A program made the translations under genes and the position numbers. The notes under the pieces were generated by a model. It saw only the letters and a program-made list of their open reading frames with translations. It made no database searches and was not told the DNA's origin. From Karstenula rhodostoma CBS 690.94 (taxonomy: Eukaryota > Ascomycota > Dothideomycetes > Pleosporales > Didymosphaeriaceae), in assembly GCA_010093485.1 (NCBI GenBank), contig MU001512.1, forward strand, positions 580,842-644,841: a stretch of 64,000 nucleotides of DNA. Direction: 5' to 3'. This document shows, in pieces, positions 10,185 through 21,801 of this stretch (positions within the stretch are counted from its first letter, which is position 1; each line of letters opens with the position of its first letter).

Positions 10185-12150
10185 TCACTCCAAAATCTCA
10201 CCGGCCGTCCTTTTAAAATCTCTCTTCCTCTTCGTCGGCGCAGTCAACAACGCGCTCTTGCCCCCCAGGTTACTATAGCACTGCACATTCGTCGGCTGCT
10301 TCGTGCTCCTCGCGCTGTAACTCCACCTTCCGCTCCCCAAGCTGGTCATCGCCAACCTCGTCGCATTGCTGTTCAGCGCCAATGTCATGGTCTTTACATC
10401 GCCATTGGCAACGTTGGAGTGGCACGTCGCCCCGATGGTGCCGCTCTGCCGAGACTCCCACGTGTACGTGTCGAGGGTAACGATATCCGCGGCAGTGGCG
10501 GACACGCGGACGGTGACCTGGGCCTTTGAGACGACGGAAGTGTTGGACTTGAGGGTGATGGTGGCCTCGAATTTGAGGTTGGTGGCGGTGGTGAGCTTGG
10601 GCGCGACAAAGGTGGCGGTTTGGGCGGCGGGGCTCTGGAGCGTCACGGACGCGCTGGGCGTCGAGGGCTCGATCTGCGTCCATTTGAAGTCGAGCGCGCT
10701 GTTGGAGATGTCGGTGTTGTTGTTCTGGACGACGAGCTGGACGGTGGCACCGCTGCGCTGGTCCGCTGTGAAGGGGGCAATGTTGGCGATGGGCTCGGCG
10801 ACAGGCCCGGATGGGTCATTTGGGGTGCAGGTCCTGGGTGAGGATGATGGGGCCGGTCCAGGGAACGGAGAGAGGGGCCCGAATTGTTCTCCGTCGAGGA
10901 AATCTCCCTGCACGAGACCGCGGATGTCTGAGAATCTGAATGCCGGTGGCTCTGCGCCGGGGACGTTGACCTCGGGCTGGATCCATTCCGTCACGGGTGT
11001 GACGTATTGTCCAGCTTTGATTCCGTCCTTGGTCTCGATGACGGGGTTGTTCGTCTTGACAACGTATTCACGAGTGTACGGGGTCGAAGCTGCCACGCGG
11101 GCTTCCCACTTGCATCGGACGTCGCCGGCTCTAGGAGTGGCAGAGCCGACTTGGCGGAGTTTTTCGTCGCCTGTGCAAGGGTCGACTTCAATGGCGAAGA
11201 CCTGGACAGAGGCGCCTGTGCAGCTGGAGAGATAGCCAATGAACTAATACAAAGTCAGTCTGGGAATATCATCCTGAAGAATGAGATACTGACCCGAGTA
11301 TCAGCAACCTCGACATTCGGATCAGCATCAGTGACTCCAATGATCGCATCCTCAACGAAGATGTAATTGGGTACCGTGTTAGACGCTGAGGTCGTGACTT
11401 GCACATTGGTGGCCGATGCCTCGAACACGAGAAGCTCGCTACCCTTGGGGACAGCACTGTATGTAATGAAGTCGCCAACTAGGAAAGGCACCATCGCCAG
11501 AGGATCAGGAGCTGCAAAATTTGTTGATCCAGCCGGGCGATTCGAGGAGGGGCACTTTGAGTCACTGGACGAACGAGGGAAGCACATGGGAAATCCGGAG
11601 AATGCTTGGATGCTTGGGTTCTCATCGTCAACTGGGAAGAACGGCGCAAGGTCCGAAGCCTTTCCAAACACACCATTCGGGTCGTTCAACCGCAACTTGG
11701 TACCAAGGCCACGAAGCCTGAAGGAACCATCGGCAACGTCAATCGAGTCGATGTAGCCTGAACCTGACCGTAGCTCGAACCCGCCAGTGACGATGATCTG
11801 TGCGGCTGTTGGCTGCGAGCCGATGATATTGCCAGAGACGGTGACTTCGTATCCATCAACGCCAGCTCCGCAGAGGCTCTTGAATGGGGTCCAGATAGTG
11901 GGAAACTGGACGAGTAGGTTCTTTGGTACTTTGATGACCCAGCCATCTACTGTGACAGTGCCTCCGGAGTTGAAGTCGCTGGAGTCGGCAGAGCAGCTGA
12001 CTATGTCATTGTCTGAACATTTACTACGAAGTGGGACACTGACCCGCCAAACGCGCCCACTACATTCAGTGGTGATATGTTTGGGATAGGCGTGGCAGCC
12101 CAGGCTTCAGAGGCTAGCGCCAGCAGCAACGGTGTTGTAAGACGAGTCAT
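10185..12150 (-). CDS. Secreted protein with PKD/K319L-like domain, 3 exons, 622 aa
   Basis: Model: complement(join(10185..11243,11294..11996,12044..12150)). The start MTRLTTPLLLALASEAWAA is a clear signal peptide. Exon 2 carries a beta-rich region with paired cysteines (GGCSAD, SLCGAGVDGYEVTVSGNIIG). In exon 3 a stretch reading DFKWTQIEPSTPSASVTL then ATFVAPKLTTATNLKFEATI resembles a PKD/K319L-like Ig fold (the WTQ...TATFxAP pattern). The C-terminus contains CHSNVANGD and VQCYSNLGGKSALLTAP. No catalytic motif was recognised, so it may be a cell-wall or extracellular binding protein. Introns are 47 and 50 nt. The protein looks conserved and intact; function unknown. Confidence 0.8.
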
Positions 12151-12214
12151 GACTAGATTGGCTGGAACAACGAAAGAAGTGCCTTGCTCGGAAGAACAAC
12201 GTGGAGAGGTGCGG

Positions 12215-12222
12215 TTTATATA
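12215..12222 (-). promoter_or_regulatory. TATA-like element of the secreted-protein gene
   Basis: TATATAAA on the minus strand, about 65 bp upstream of the ATG at 12150. Position and sequence fit a TATA box; inference only. Confidence 0.45.
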
Positions 12223-14050
12223 CATATCCATAAGCACTGCTGCGGCGGGGTGCAGGATATGCACAGGCTATTGACCTAGGCCTTTTGCCCTGGGGGATGG
12301 ATCCTAGGATCAGCACCTAGAGGTGTCCCTCCGCTCGACCATGTCTTCGTGGACAGCAACGCTCTGGTCTGGACGCTCGATGTCGAACGTTTTGCTCGGT
12401 TACACCAGGTTGTGTGCATACACGATATGCTCCGCGCCCGCCACAATACTTCCAAGGCCCTTGACGACGCATCGGGAGAAGATACTGACCGAAAACAGGT
12501 GTTAGGTCGTCATCGGCGCTCATGCCATTCGTTGCGGAGGCGGCCAAAAGTCACTCTAGGTTCGTAAGCCACTGAAACAAGCTTCTCGCGAAACATACTC
12601 AAGCCGATGGATACGGAACTGGGCCCCCGGGCTTTTTTACGCCGTACTTCGTCCTTTCACAACCGACACAGGACATCGGGAGCGGCTGATACCGCCAAGG
12701 AAGCCTAACTCGTATCCTTCTGACAACTTGATGGACTATGATTGGGGCTCGAGTGACGAACTTTTTGGGGTCTCTGCTCCGGGTAACTTGAGGTGGGTCC
12801 TATTCAGCTTTAGAAACAAGCAAAAGAGGCAAACAGCTGTATCCCAGCCAGAACTACGACATCTCAGAACAGACAAAGCAAAGTCGATGCCCAGAGGGGA
12901 CTAGAGTTACGATAGACGGGTGAGCACGAGACCGCGCTGCAAACTCTATTCGTGAATTGCCGCGTGGGGCGACTTGATCTACGCGAGGATTCCATCTGCG
13001 GTACCAGCTATTTTTACTTCGTGTGTTGACCTTGGACGAGCTCTGGACCCCTGTAGTGGGAAAACGAGGAGGCGGCGATGTAGGCACCGAGCTAGGGATC
13101 GTGTGTGAGCCAGATTGATGAAATGTCACCAAGTCCGCCCAATGTGGCTGATCTACAGCCTCCCAGCTGAGAGGGCGTACATGGAAGCTCCTTGGCATCC
13201 CGTATTTGCTAAAAGAGATGCTTTGGCGGCGGCGTTGAGTGTCTGCTGCTAGGGAAATCATATTTGTGACTAAAAGAGCCCCGTGGCAATAGCGTGGGTG
13301 TGCCGGGTTGTTGCCGGTATGTAGTCAAGAGAATAGAAGAGGCAACAGAAGTCTGGACTGGCTGGGCAATCGTGAACCAATGTGGAATAGCAGGCGCTTG
13401 TCGTTCGAATCGGGTTTAGACGGAACCCGAGCGTCAGGGTCCAGTCCTCCATCACGACGACCACATGGGAGAACGAGGAAGGCTGCCACGCGGAGTGCTG
13501 CGCCTGCAGACATGCTTGTATCGTCTTGGAATCCGGTACTACCTACAGTCGCAGCATACAATCTCGCAGCCTGCTCTTTCGTCGGGATGCCGGTACCCAT
13601 CTGCACCGCAAGGATCAGATGCCTATAGGCAACGGAACGGCACGAATCGGCCCCTGTCCGTAGGAATTGGGGATTGGCATACCCAGAATACTGGTCACCT
13701 CGTGTATGAACGTGTAACAACGACTTGGCAAGTCCACCAATACGACACCTTCGGGGATACATTGCGCATACAACGTCCGCCTTACATCCGCTCCTGCTTC
13801 CGCACTTACGTATCATCAAGTGACTCTGTGATACTATCTGCCGAGCATCTCCAGGTTCCTTCTCATGGTCAGATCTGTGGGAATGCCCTGCATCAAATTC
13901 CGGAAACGATCAGAGGAACGGGTAGCGCGTGACAGGTCGCAACAGTATCCTATCGTGACCTGTTGACGGGCATCGGAAGCATGTACAGCTCTAAAAGCTC
14001 CCACGCAGTTGAAGAACCCAGGTTCGAGTTCTTGTTTCGTAAAAACGCTG
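12223..14050. other. Gene-poor region, no supported gene
   Basis: About 1.8 kb. Several open frames of 120-165 codons exist on both strands (for example minus 13325-13819, where MGTGIPTKEQAARLYAATVG looks somewhat protein-like), but none shows a family pattern or a convincing exon chain. May hold a decayed or lineage-specific gene. Confidence 0.35.
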
Positions 14051-15736
14051 CTATGCTGCGAACGCATAGCTTCCGATAAGCCGATACACGTCCCAGGGTC
14101 CTGTCCTTGCCTTTCGATCCTGCATTTTCAATATTGTCGCCACTGTGGCCGCTTCTTTCACTCCGAAATGCTCAGAAATTCTATCGAGTTGTCCAATGAT
14201 CCACACTCTTGCTCTCTCCGGACATCCGCGAGACCATGCAGCGGCATAGAGCCCTAATAGGAGAATGTACGTGTCGAGAAAATGCGACAACGTATGAGTA
14301 TGCAGATGTGCGCTGGATCCTGTTGGTAATTTGTGTATAGCGGGGCCATTGCAGTCGGTCATCTGAGGGACTGTTGCACACACTTCTCGGACTACCAAGG
14401 CGGCCGTCTCCATAGCACGCTGGCTGGTCTTGTCATCAGCATTGGCGCAGGATTCAATAATCTCGTCGCAGAGAACGATTCTCATAAAGCGGAGAACATT
14501 CCACATCTGCGTGTCCATGCGTGAGGCATAGATGTCGTAATAACCGTCCAGTGTTCTGTCTTCCTGATATCCTGTAATATATATCCTCTCATACGACCAT
14601 TTCGGAGGCGCCTCATTGTCGATGATTTCGAGTTGTTTCTCTAGCACAATACACCGTCGCACTCTCTCTTCTGCTGTCAAGGCACACGTGGTGATCTCTG
14701 AGAGCAGGTCAGTGACCTTCAGTGTTATGCCTGACAACAACCACTTAGGATGCGAGATGTCAGTAAAGTTTGCTGTATGCTCCCTGATTTTGACTACATC
14801 TTGCGGTATACTCTCGCGGTTGGTTATTGATATGACAACGGAGTTCAATGCCAGCCTCGCGAGTGCTTTCACGCCACCCGGATCTGTGAAGTGGTGCAAA
14901 CCCCTAAGCTTAACGAGCGCCAAAGCGCCATCAACATGGGCTCGCTGCGACACAACAGAAGTGGGTCTCGGATCTGTAATCTTCTCGAAGAGGTCTAGTA
15001 GCAGCGAGGCTTCCAGTGCAATGGTTTTTTGGAGGGTGGTCGGATCCTGCAGCACTTTGTTCGTCTTCCTAAGCGCACTAACGTACTTCCGTCGGCCTAG
15101 CTCTTGTGCAGAAGGAGAGGTCACGTGGTGTGACAAGAAGGCTAGACTAGCAGCATCGATGCTGAGGGACCTAACGGGAGTGGCATAAAGTCAGTAAATT
15201 AATTGAAAAAATGGAAGACAGGTAGAAGTAGGTGTTCTGGCTCTAGCTTGTAACTTGTACCTGAAGTTCTCAGATAATGATAACAGCAGAACACCCACTT
15301 TGTACCCCGGCATCACATACAGGTGTTCCGGAGCGGTCTTGGGGTCGAAATGGCGGTATAAGAAATCCCATGTTCGACTGAAGTCCGCGATATAGTACGC
15401 AAAGAAGAGCTGTCTCGCCTGGACCTGGAGATCTAAAGGCAAGTGAGAAAGCTTGAAGCTCGCGTGGTTGGCCCGCTTTGGTGTTGTGACTCGCTTCTCG
15501 GCTGAAGTTGCCTTCATATGAACAAACTGGGTTTCGTCCGAGATACGCAGGACGTCCGTGTCACGATATCCATGGCAATGCACTCCGATTCGCAGGCAAG
15601 AGCTGCAAGATGGCCGCTGAAGATTGCACTACTCGCTTTTAGTGATCAGACGATCCACAGGCAAGGGTAGGCGTACTCGGAGTTTCCGGTCCCGACATCT
15701 TTGACAGGCCTTCGATGGCTTACCGCGAAATACCAT
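14051..15736 (-). CDS. Zn2Cys6 transcription factor, 3 exons, 515 aa
   Basis: Model: complement(join(14051..15170,15261..15628,15677..15736)). The zinc cluster is split by the 48-nt first intron: exon 1 gives MVFRGKPSKACQRCRDRKLR and exon 2 resumes CNLQRPSCSSCLRIGVHC, restoring C-X2-C-X6-C-X6-C-X2-C-X6-C at residues 11-38. The rest resembles the small fungal regulators with a C-terminal DUF3468-type helical domain (LPLDLQVQARQLFFAYYIADFSRTWDFL; SLSIDAASLAFLS after the second intron). Nuclear regulator; targets unknown. It is head-to-head with a short-chain dehydrogenase 605 bp away. The exon 1 call depends on the zinc-cluster continuity, which is strong. Confidence 0.88.
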
Positions 15737-16341
15737 ACCGAACTTCTGATCAAACAGCTATAGTATGCTACAAGACCGTTACTTCTCATTTGCTGTATCT
15801 CCCTATGGTAATGTAATTTGCTGTGAAGTTTTGTGCGCCTTGTCACTCGGGAAGCGACACTAACGCTCGTATGTGTGGTGTTGGCTCGGAGATGGATGTG
15901 GAAAGCAAGGCGTGAGATGAGTAGTGATGTTGACGCTAGACCGTTGTAGTGACCGCCAACTAGTGATTTGTCTGACCAATTAAAAGCCACGTTCTAGTCC
16001 GATTTGAGTATGCATTTCGACGCTGACGCAACAGTGTCCGATATTTCGTCGTCTTGTTCTCCAATGCACGGCTAATGAATTAGCTTAAATCCGAAACTTG
16101 CTCTATGAGTTTTGAGTACATCTATATACTACCTCAAAGAAGTATCAGTTTCGTGCATAAGTTTATGGAACTAAGATGGGCAAATACCATTATTAGCATA
16201 GTACTGCGCCCCCCGGACAGCCAAGTGATATGTATATAAACGGCTATACGCCTTTCATTTTTCAATAGGACTCATCATAAGACGCTTCCGTTACAGAAAA
16301 AAAGCCGTTCTTGTTACATTCTACAATCCCTAGCCGTGACG
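15737..16341. promoter_or_regulatory. Divergent promoter, Zn2Cys6 gene / short-chain dehydrogenase
   Basis: 605 bp between two start codons facing apart. A TATATAAA element lies at about 16233-16240, roughly 100 bp upstream of the dehydrogenase ATG. The block around 15980-16200 is AT-richer than the neighbouring coding DNA. Confidence 0.5.
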
Positions 16342-17182
16342 ATGTCTTTCCTATACAAGCATGTTCTTCTGATCGGTGCAACATCCGGCATAGGAAAAAC
16401 AATGGCAGACAAACTCATCGCGGAAGGGATTCACGTCACTGCTGTGGGGCGTCGCAAAGACCGTCTCGATGCTTTCGTCTCAAACCACGGTTTCTCGAAA
16501 GCCTCCAGCCTGGTCGCCGACATCTCCGATTTGGACAGCTTGCCTGCTTTTGTTGAGAAGTAAACTTCTACCTCCCTCCTCTGGCACATTTGCTGACTAC
16601 AGTCACAGCGCGATCACGCAACATCCCACAATCGACGCCGTCTTCCTCAACGCTGGCCAGCAACGCCGTTTCAATTTCGCCTCGCCATCCACAGTCCAGC
16701 TCTCGCAGTTCAATACCGAAATGACCACAAACTTCACATCCTTCGTCGCTCTCACGCATGCTTTCCTCCCACATCTCCTGGCATCTTCGAGTCGTACTGC
16801 CCTCATCTATACAGGAACGCATATCTCGCTCGTCCCGGGGGCTCCCTGGCCCGCGTACAGCGCGTCCAAAGCTGCGCTCGACGCCTTCATCCAGTGCATC
16901 CGGGAGCAGTTGCGCAACACCACTGTGAACATTCTACACATATCGCCTCCGCTTGTGCAGTCAGAGATTCACGATTTCGAGATGGGTGCTGAGGTAGGTC
17001 AGAAGATGGGTATATCGGTTGAGGAATTTGTCGCGGAGACGTGGGCGCAGCTTAAGGAGGGAAAGAAAGACGTGTACATCGGGAGCGTTGGGGCGAGCTC
17101 TAAGGAGCAGTTTATGGAGATTGCTGATAAGCGTGCGGAGGCGATTGACAGGCTTAACGAGCTGATTAGGAAACTTCCTTGA
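16342..17182 (+). CDS. Short-chain dehydrogenase/reductase, 2 exons, 265 aa
   Basis: Model: join(16342..16559,16603..17182) with a 43-nt intron. MSFLYKHVLLIGATSGIG contains the Rossmann TGxxxGIG-type cofactor motif (residues 12-18), VGRRKDRL suggests NADP(H) preference through basic residues after the second strand, DAVFLNAG is the NAG motif, and YSASK gives the catalytic Tyr158 and Lys162. Length and order fit classical SDRs of the DltE/YqjQ-like group. Substrate unknown. ATG 16342 is chosen because the frame upstream lacks another ATG. Its divergent partner is a Zn2Cys6 regulator. Confidence 0.9.
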
Positions 17183-17335
17183 TTGTTGGAACGGTAGAAT
17201 GAACCTAGCACGAGGCCTACATCCCAAGCACCTAGCTTGCTTAACAGGAGGAAAATTAACCAAACAATTATCATATTCGTGTGTGATTGATGAGTGATGT
17301 CCCGAGCCTGGGTGATGCTCATCCATGCTATGCCT

Positions 17336-19471
17336 CTACGGATTCTCCCAGTTAAGCTGGAGCTCAGGCCTGCCCTCCCGCCACTCGTCGATCGGGACAG
17401 ATCCTGGCATTTCCTCACCGTTGCCAAGTTTTAGGCGGGGGAACGATTTGTTGCGCCAGTCATAGTTGGTCTTCTTGTTTGCAAGCTCCTCGTTCACCAG
17501 GAGCACCGCCCCAGAATGCCAACCTGCTGCACTCACTCTGAGCGCAAAGTAGGCACCGAGGCCATCCTCACCCATATCCTAGACAATATCAGCGCATGCT
17601 TGAATGCGTATGCATATCATGTGGAGCATCATAGCTCGGCAGTACTCCACCAATGTGACATGGGGTAGCAGAGGGCTATGCCACAGGTCTACTTCCATCG
17701 GAATGAAGGAAAAGTTCGACGTACCTCGTCCCAGACTCTAGCCTCTTGTTCGATCCATTCGCTCAGCTCGCCTACCACGTTTAGATTCCCGTCAGCGTAC
17801 AGGCCAAATCGATCTGACGCCTCTTGCATGTCTTTACCGCCAGCATGAAGAAAATCTAGCCATTCCTGCTGCTCTTTGCGAAACCATACTTCCCGGCCTC
17901 TTGTATAGTCGTCTTGAGCGATGCCCAGAGAATGAAGACCACGGAGGCGAGCAGCCGGTAGTGCTCCCAAACCCAGAGATTCCCGATATTGCGCTCCTCT
18001 GCCATAAGCGGTTATCTTACCAGTCGAATGCAGAGCCAGAAAGTGATAATCGCCAAAAGCTATCGACACGACGTTGTTGTGTTGCAGAGCCGGTATGTAC
18101 TTTAAGCCTGCAATATCTGTCTGGTTAGGATTGGTCGTACGGGCGTCCCAACTTCTTTCCAAATAGTCCTGCTCCGCGATGACTACTCTGCCGTTGCTGA
18201 ATACTGCGAAAGTTCTGAACGAGCCCTGAACGTCTAAAGGTTTTCCAATCTCGCCTCCAAAGGCGCAAAGTTCCAGAATGTTGTCTGCCTTGTCTTTCTC
18301 ATCCAGTCTGCTGCAGAATATTTTGCCGACATCGGTGACAAAGACAACAAAGTGTTCAAGAACAATGTGGTTCTTCACCTGTCCAACTTCTTCTCCGAGA
18401 GCCCGGTCGTGATCTGACTCTCGGATAGCTCCTTTTGGGCGTAGGTATCCTGTCTTTGGAAGCTCGAAGTTCTCAAGTAACAACATTGTATCGGGCTCAG
18501 GCTCTTGCAGTAAGGATCGCCGTGGGACTGAACGAGCTCGTCGAGGACCGTGCCGGGCTGCTCTGGGTCGGAGCGGCTCCCACGCAACTATTCCCACACC
18601 ATGGACGTAAGCTGAACTATAACTCCACCCTCCAACTACCTGCTTCACGGTTCCAAACAGCGAACTGTTTGTCATGTTTGAGCCACCAGAAGAGTCTTCT
18701 TTGAGATCTACATTGACGAACTTGACCTGGACAGCAGGCTGATCGAAACTATGCCAGGACCAGATCCGACCACTGTCTGAAAGGCCTAGTATGTGCGATC
18801 GACCCGCAGAAAACTGACGTATTGTGATTGTGGGCTCGTTATACGCAGCAGCAGCGGGCGATTCTGGATATCCGGGCGGGAAGCTCAATGCTTTTGGATC
18901 AGCGCTGCCACCCCAGCTTCGCTCGCCATCCAGGACTCCAACTGAGTACAACGTCCCTTTCGAGTTGAGGATCGTAGTCGACCATCCTCCGCTTTGCAGA
19001 TCAGCGATGACACCCATTTCTCGCGCTCCATGCATTTCTTGAGGAGACGGGCATGACCGCGCATTTGTGTGATGACCTAGACGGCTATTGCTCTCGCTTC
19101 CCCATGTGTACACTCGAGTCTGTGTGAAGAGGCGTTTGTACATCCTCTGCCATCGAACTCCGTCATGTTGCACAACTGGCTGGTTTGGTATGCGAAAGGT
19201 GCCTGGTACAGACGTCAGCCACTTTCAGTATGATGGAAGATAGGGAGTGCCAGGAACGCCACGCAAAGATCCACTGAAATTGTTCTTCGCTCGCATAGTT
19301 GGACTTACTGCGAGACTGGAAGGACCAATATGCAGGGTCCAAGCGGATCGAGGGCTGCTGAAATGCTTTGCATGTACTACAAAAAGCGAGGAAGCTTTTC
19401 GCATCGAGATAAGGAAACACTAGTACAAGTATGTCCAGCGGAAGCTCCGTGATATTGATTGTTTCGGCCAT
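17336..19471 (-). CDS. SAF1: F-box protein with RCC1-like repeats (SAF1 type), 3 exons, 627 aa
   Basis: Model: complement(join(17336..17578,17725..19202,19309..19471)). Exon 1 encodes an F-box: ITELPLDILVLVFPYLDAKSF. The intron starts GTAAGT and the next exon resumes TFRIPNQPVVQHDGVRWQRM, then RCC1-like beta-propeller blades (VYTWGSESNSRLGHH, GGWSTTILNSKGTLYSVGVL, FSAGRSHILGLSDSGRIWSW, IAFGDYHFLALHSTGKITAYG). The last exon, DMGEDGLGAYFALRVSAAGW to the end, is the conserved tail of this group. By family, it is an SCF ubiquitin-ligase substrate adaptor: the F-box binds Skp1 and the propeller binds the substrate. It diverges from eIF2B delta. Confidence 0.92.
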
Positions 19472-19860
19472 GTTGTGCTGTTCTGGTAGTCTGTTTGCGG
19501 GGGATGAACGCGAGTCGTGCTTCGATATAGGGTCGAGCTATGACGCCAGCGGCAGGGGTCCGTTGGTGAGCTTGGCACACTAGTCCAAGAAAAGAATAAA
19601 GCACTCTCTGAGTCAACGGGGTTGGGCATTCTCTATCAATTTCGCACACGCCTCCACCACGATTGGCGCCTTCGAATCCGCACCAGCAGGACGCAATAAC
19701 GTGACTACATAATACAGACCCATGCCTTTGCCCTGGAAATTGCGACCCTCCACAAGACGTAACTTCCCCCGCTTTCGGCATCAATATCTGCACGTCAATT
19801 CCAATTATCGTATTTGAGGTTTGAAAGAGAAAAGCAAAGAGCACAGCTCCTATCAACAAA
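19472..19860. promoter_or_regulatory. Divergent promoter, F-box gene / eIF2B delta
   Basis: 389 bp between two start codons facing apart; no gene or repeat recognised. Confidence 0.45.
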
Positions 19861-21426
19861 ATGAGCGGACCAGTTGAAGGCGAAGCGGCCGCTCCACCAG
19901 CTGTAACCCCGCAGGCACCGAACGACCCAGCAGCGCCAGCAAAGACCGATCCCAAGGAAACGAAGCCCGCGGATGATGGCGCTTCAAAGAAACCGTCAGG
20001 TGCAGAATTGAAGAAGTTGAAGCAGCTCGAGAAGCAAGCTAAGAGAGCTCAAGCAAAGGCGATTGTGCCGCCAGCGACGCAGCAGGGAGGCCCTCCAAAG
20101 GAAAACCAGAAGCAGAGAGAGCAGAAACAGTCTCAGAAGAAAGATGAATCCAGACCTTTGCCAATCCGGAGGAGACCGTCACAGTCCAATGCGGTACCAC
20201 AGCAGCAGGCCAAAAAGGAATCCACGCGGGGCCAAAAGAACCTCGGACTCTTCTTTGGCCATCTGTATAGCCAGCCGAGACAACATTCCATGGTGGGAGC
20301 TTCGAAAGACGTCCACCCTGCTGTTCTTGCCCTTGGTCTGCAATACAGCAGCTACGTGATCTGTGGTAGTACTGCGCGCATGGTCGCTATGCTTCTGGCC
20401 TTCAAAGCAGTCATCGAATCATACCAGACGCCCGTTGGAACCAGTCTGGCGCGACATCTCACAAACCACCATCTCAGCCCACAGATTGACTACTTGCGAA
20501 GCTGCCGACCGCTCAGCATCAGCATGGGCAACGCCATCCGATGGCTGAAAGACCGTAAGTTCTGCTCCATCTCATCGTAGACGCTCTGCTGACCGGTGCA
20601 CATAGTCATCATCAAGATCGACCCCTCCACCCCCGAAGCAGAAGCCAAGCGCGATCTCGTCGAGGAAATCGACATGTTCATCCGCGAGCGCGTCACCGCC
20701 GCTCAAAAGCTAATCCGCGACCAAGCCGCGACCAAGATCCTCCCCGGCGACGTAATCCTCACCTACGCCTCCTCCTCCATCGTCGAGCAGACTCTCCTCC
20801 AAGCGCACAAAGCCGGCGTCCCCTTCACCGTCATCGTTGTCGACTCAAAGCCCCTCTTCGAAGGCAAGACGCTCGCGCGCAAGCTCGCCAACCAAGGCAT
20901 CACCGTCCGGTACTACCTCATCACGGGCGCCTCCCACGCCGTCAAAGACGCTTCCAAGGTGTTCCTGGGCGCGCACGCCATGATGTCCAACGGACGGCTC
21001 TACTCGCGCGTCGGCACCGCCCTGGTCTCCATGCTCGCCCGCTCGCACTCCCTCCCCGTCCTCGTGCTCTGCGAATCCGTAAAGTTCACCGAGAAAGTCG
21101 CCCTCGACTCCATTGTCGGCAACGAAGTCGCCCCCGCCTCCGAGATCCTCTCCGAAGCCGAGCGCGCCTCTCTGCTCCCCTTGGAACCCCATCTCCCGGC
21201 CACGCATCCTTCGAAGAACAAGGCCGAGGACAAGCACGCTGCCGACGACGCAAAGTCCGGTCCCCTCGATGTGATCAAGTGGGTCGAAGGCTCGGACAAT
21301 TTGCACCACCTCCAGGTGCTGTACGATGTCACGCCCGCCGAGTACATCAACATGGTCATCACGGAATACGGGAGCCTGCCGCCGAGCTCGGTCCCCGTGG
21401 TTCATCGGCTGAGTACGAATACCTGA
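19861..21426 (+). CDS. GCD2: Translation initiation factor eIF2B subunit delta, 2 exons, 504 aa
   Basis: Model: join(19861..20554,20606..21426), intron 51 nt. The first 130 residues are low-complexity, Lys/Gln/Pro/Ala-rich, as usual for delta. The regulatory-subunit Rossmann-like domain follows: VHPAVLALGLQYSSYVICGS, then VIIKIDPSTP region, GDVILTYASSSIVEQTLL, GITVRYYLITGASHAV, KVFLGAHAMMSNGRLYSRVG and VLCESVKFTEKV. These are hallmarks of the eIF2B alpha/beta/delta family. eIF2B is the cytoplasmic guanine-nucleotide exchange factor for eIF2; delta is part of the regulatory core that senses phosphorylated eIF2alpha. Exon 2 is markedly C-rich in third positions. Confidence 0.96.
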
Positions 21427-21801
21427 GTTGTCTACCCCTGCGCTGCGCGTTCTGGATTTTCTTGTTTTCTTGTTTTTCTGGATTTGGTCTGCGTAGTTGG
21501 CTTTGGTCGTGTGGATTTCCTGTTGGGCGCAAAGAGATGACTAACGATTTGTGAAGGAATGGATGGCGATGAGCTGGAAGCTCCTTCGAAGAGGCTCGCT
21601 CATGCTGCAGCAACGCCGCCGGTGTCGCGTGCGTAAGAGGGGGTTGGGGGTACGGTGCTGTCCTATACAGGGAACGAGCGTGGTTGGGCTTGCTGTATGA
21701 TCACATCACGACGGAGAAGAGGATAGCATGTAGTGTTCGATCCATGCCATAGCTTCATTTGCGAAACCCCACTCCACCACCCATGCAGTCCCTCAGTAAC
21801 T
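21427..21801. other. Convergent intergenic region
   Basis: 375 bp between two stop codons. A short pyrimidine-rich stretch near 21450-21490 may be part of the 3' UTR. Nothing else seen. Confidence 0.45.

Noticed and set aside
10366..11235. 289-codon plus-strand frame
   Set aside because: Shadow of the secreted-protein gene on the opposite strand.
13325..13819. Minus-strand 164-codon frame with a partly protein-like stretch
   Set aside because: No recognisable family, signal peptide or exon chain; an equally long frame lies on the other strand.
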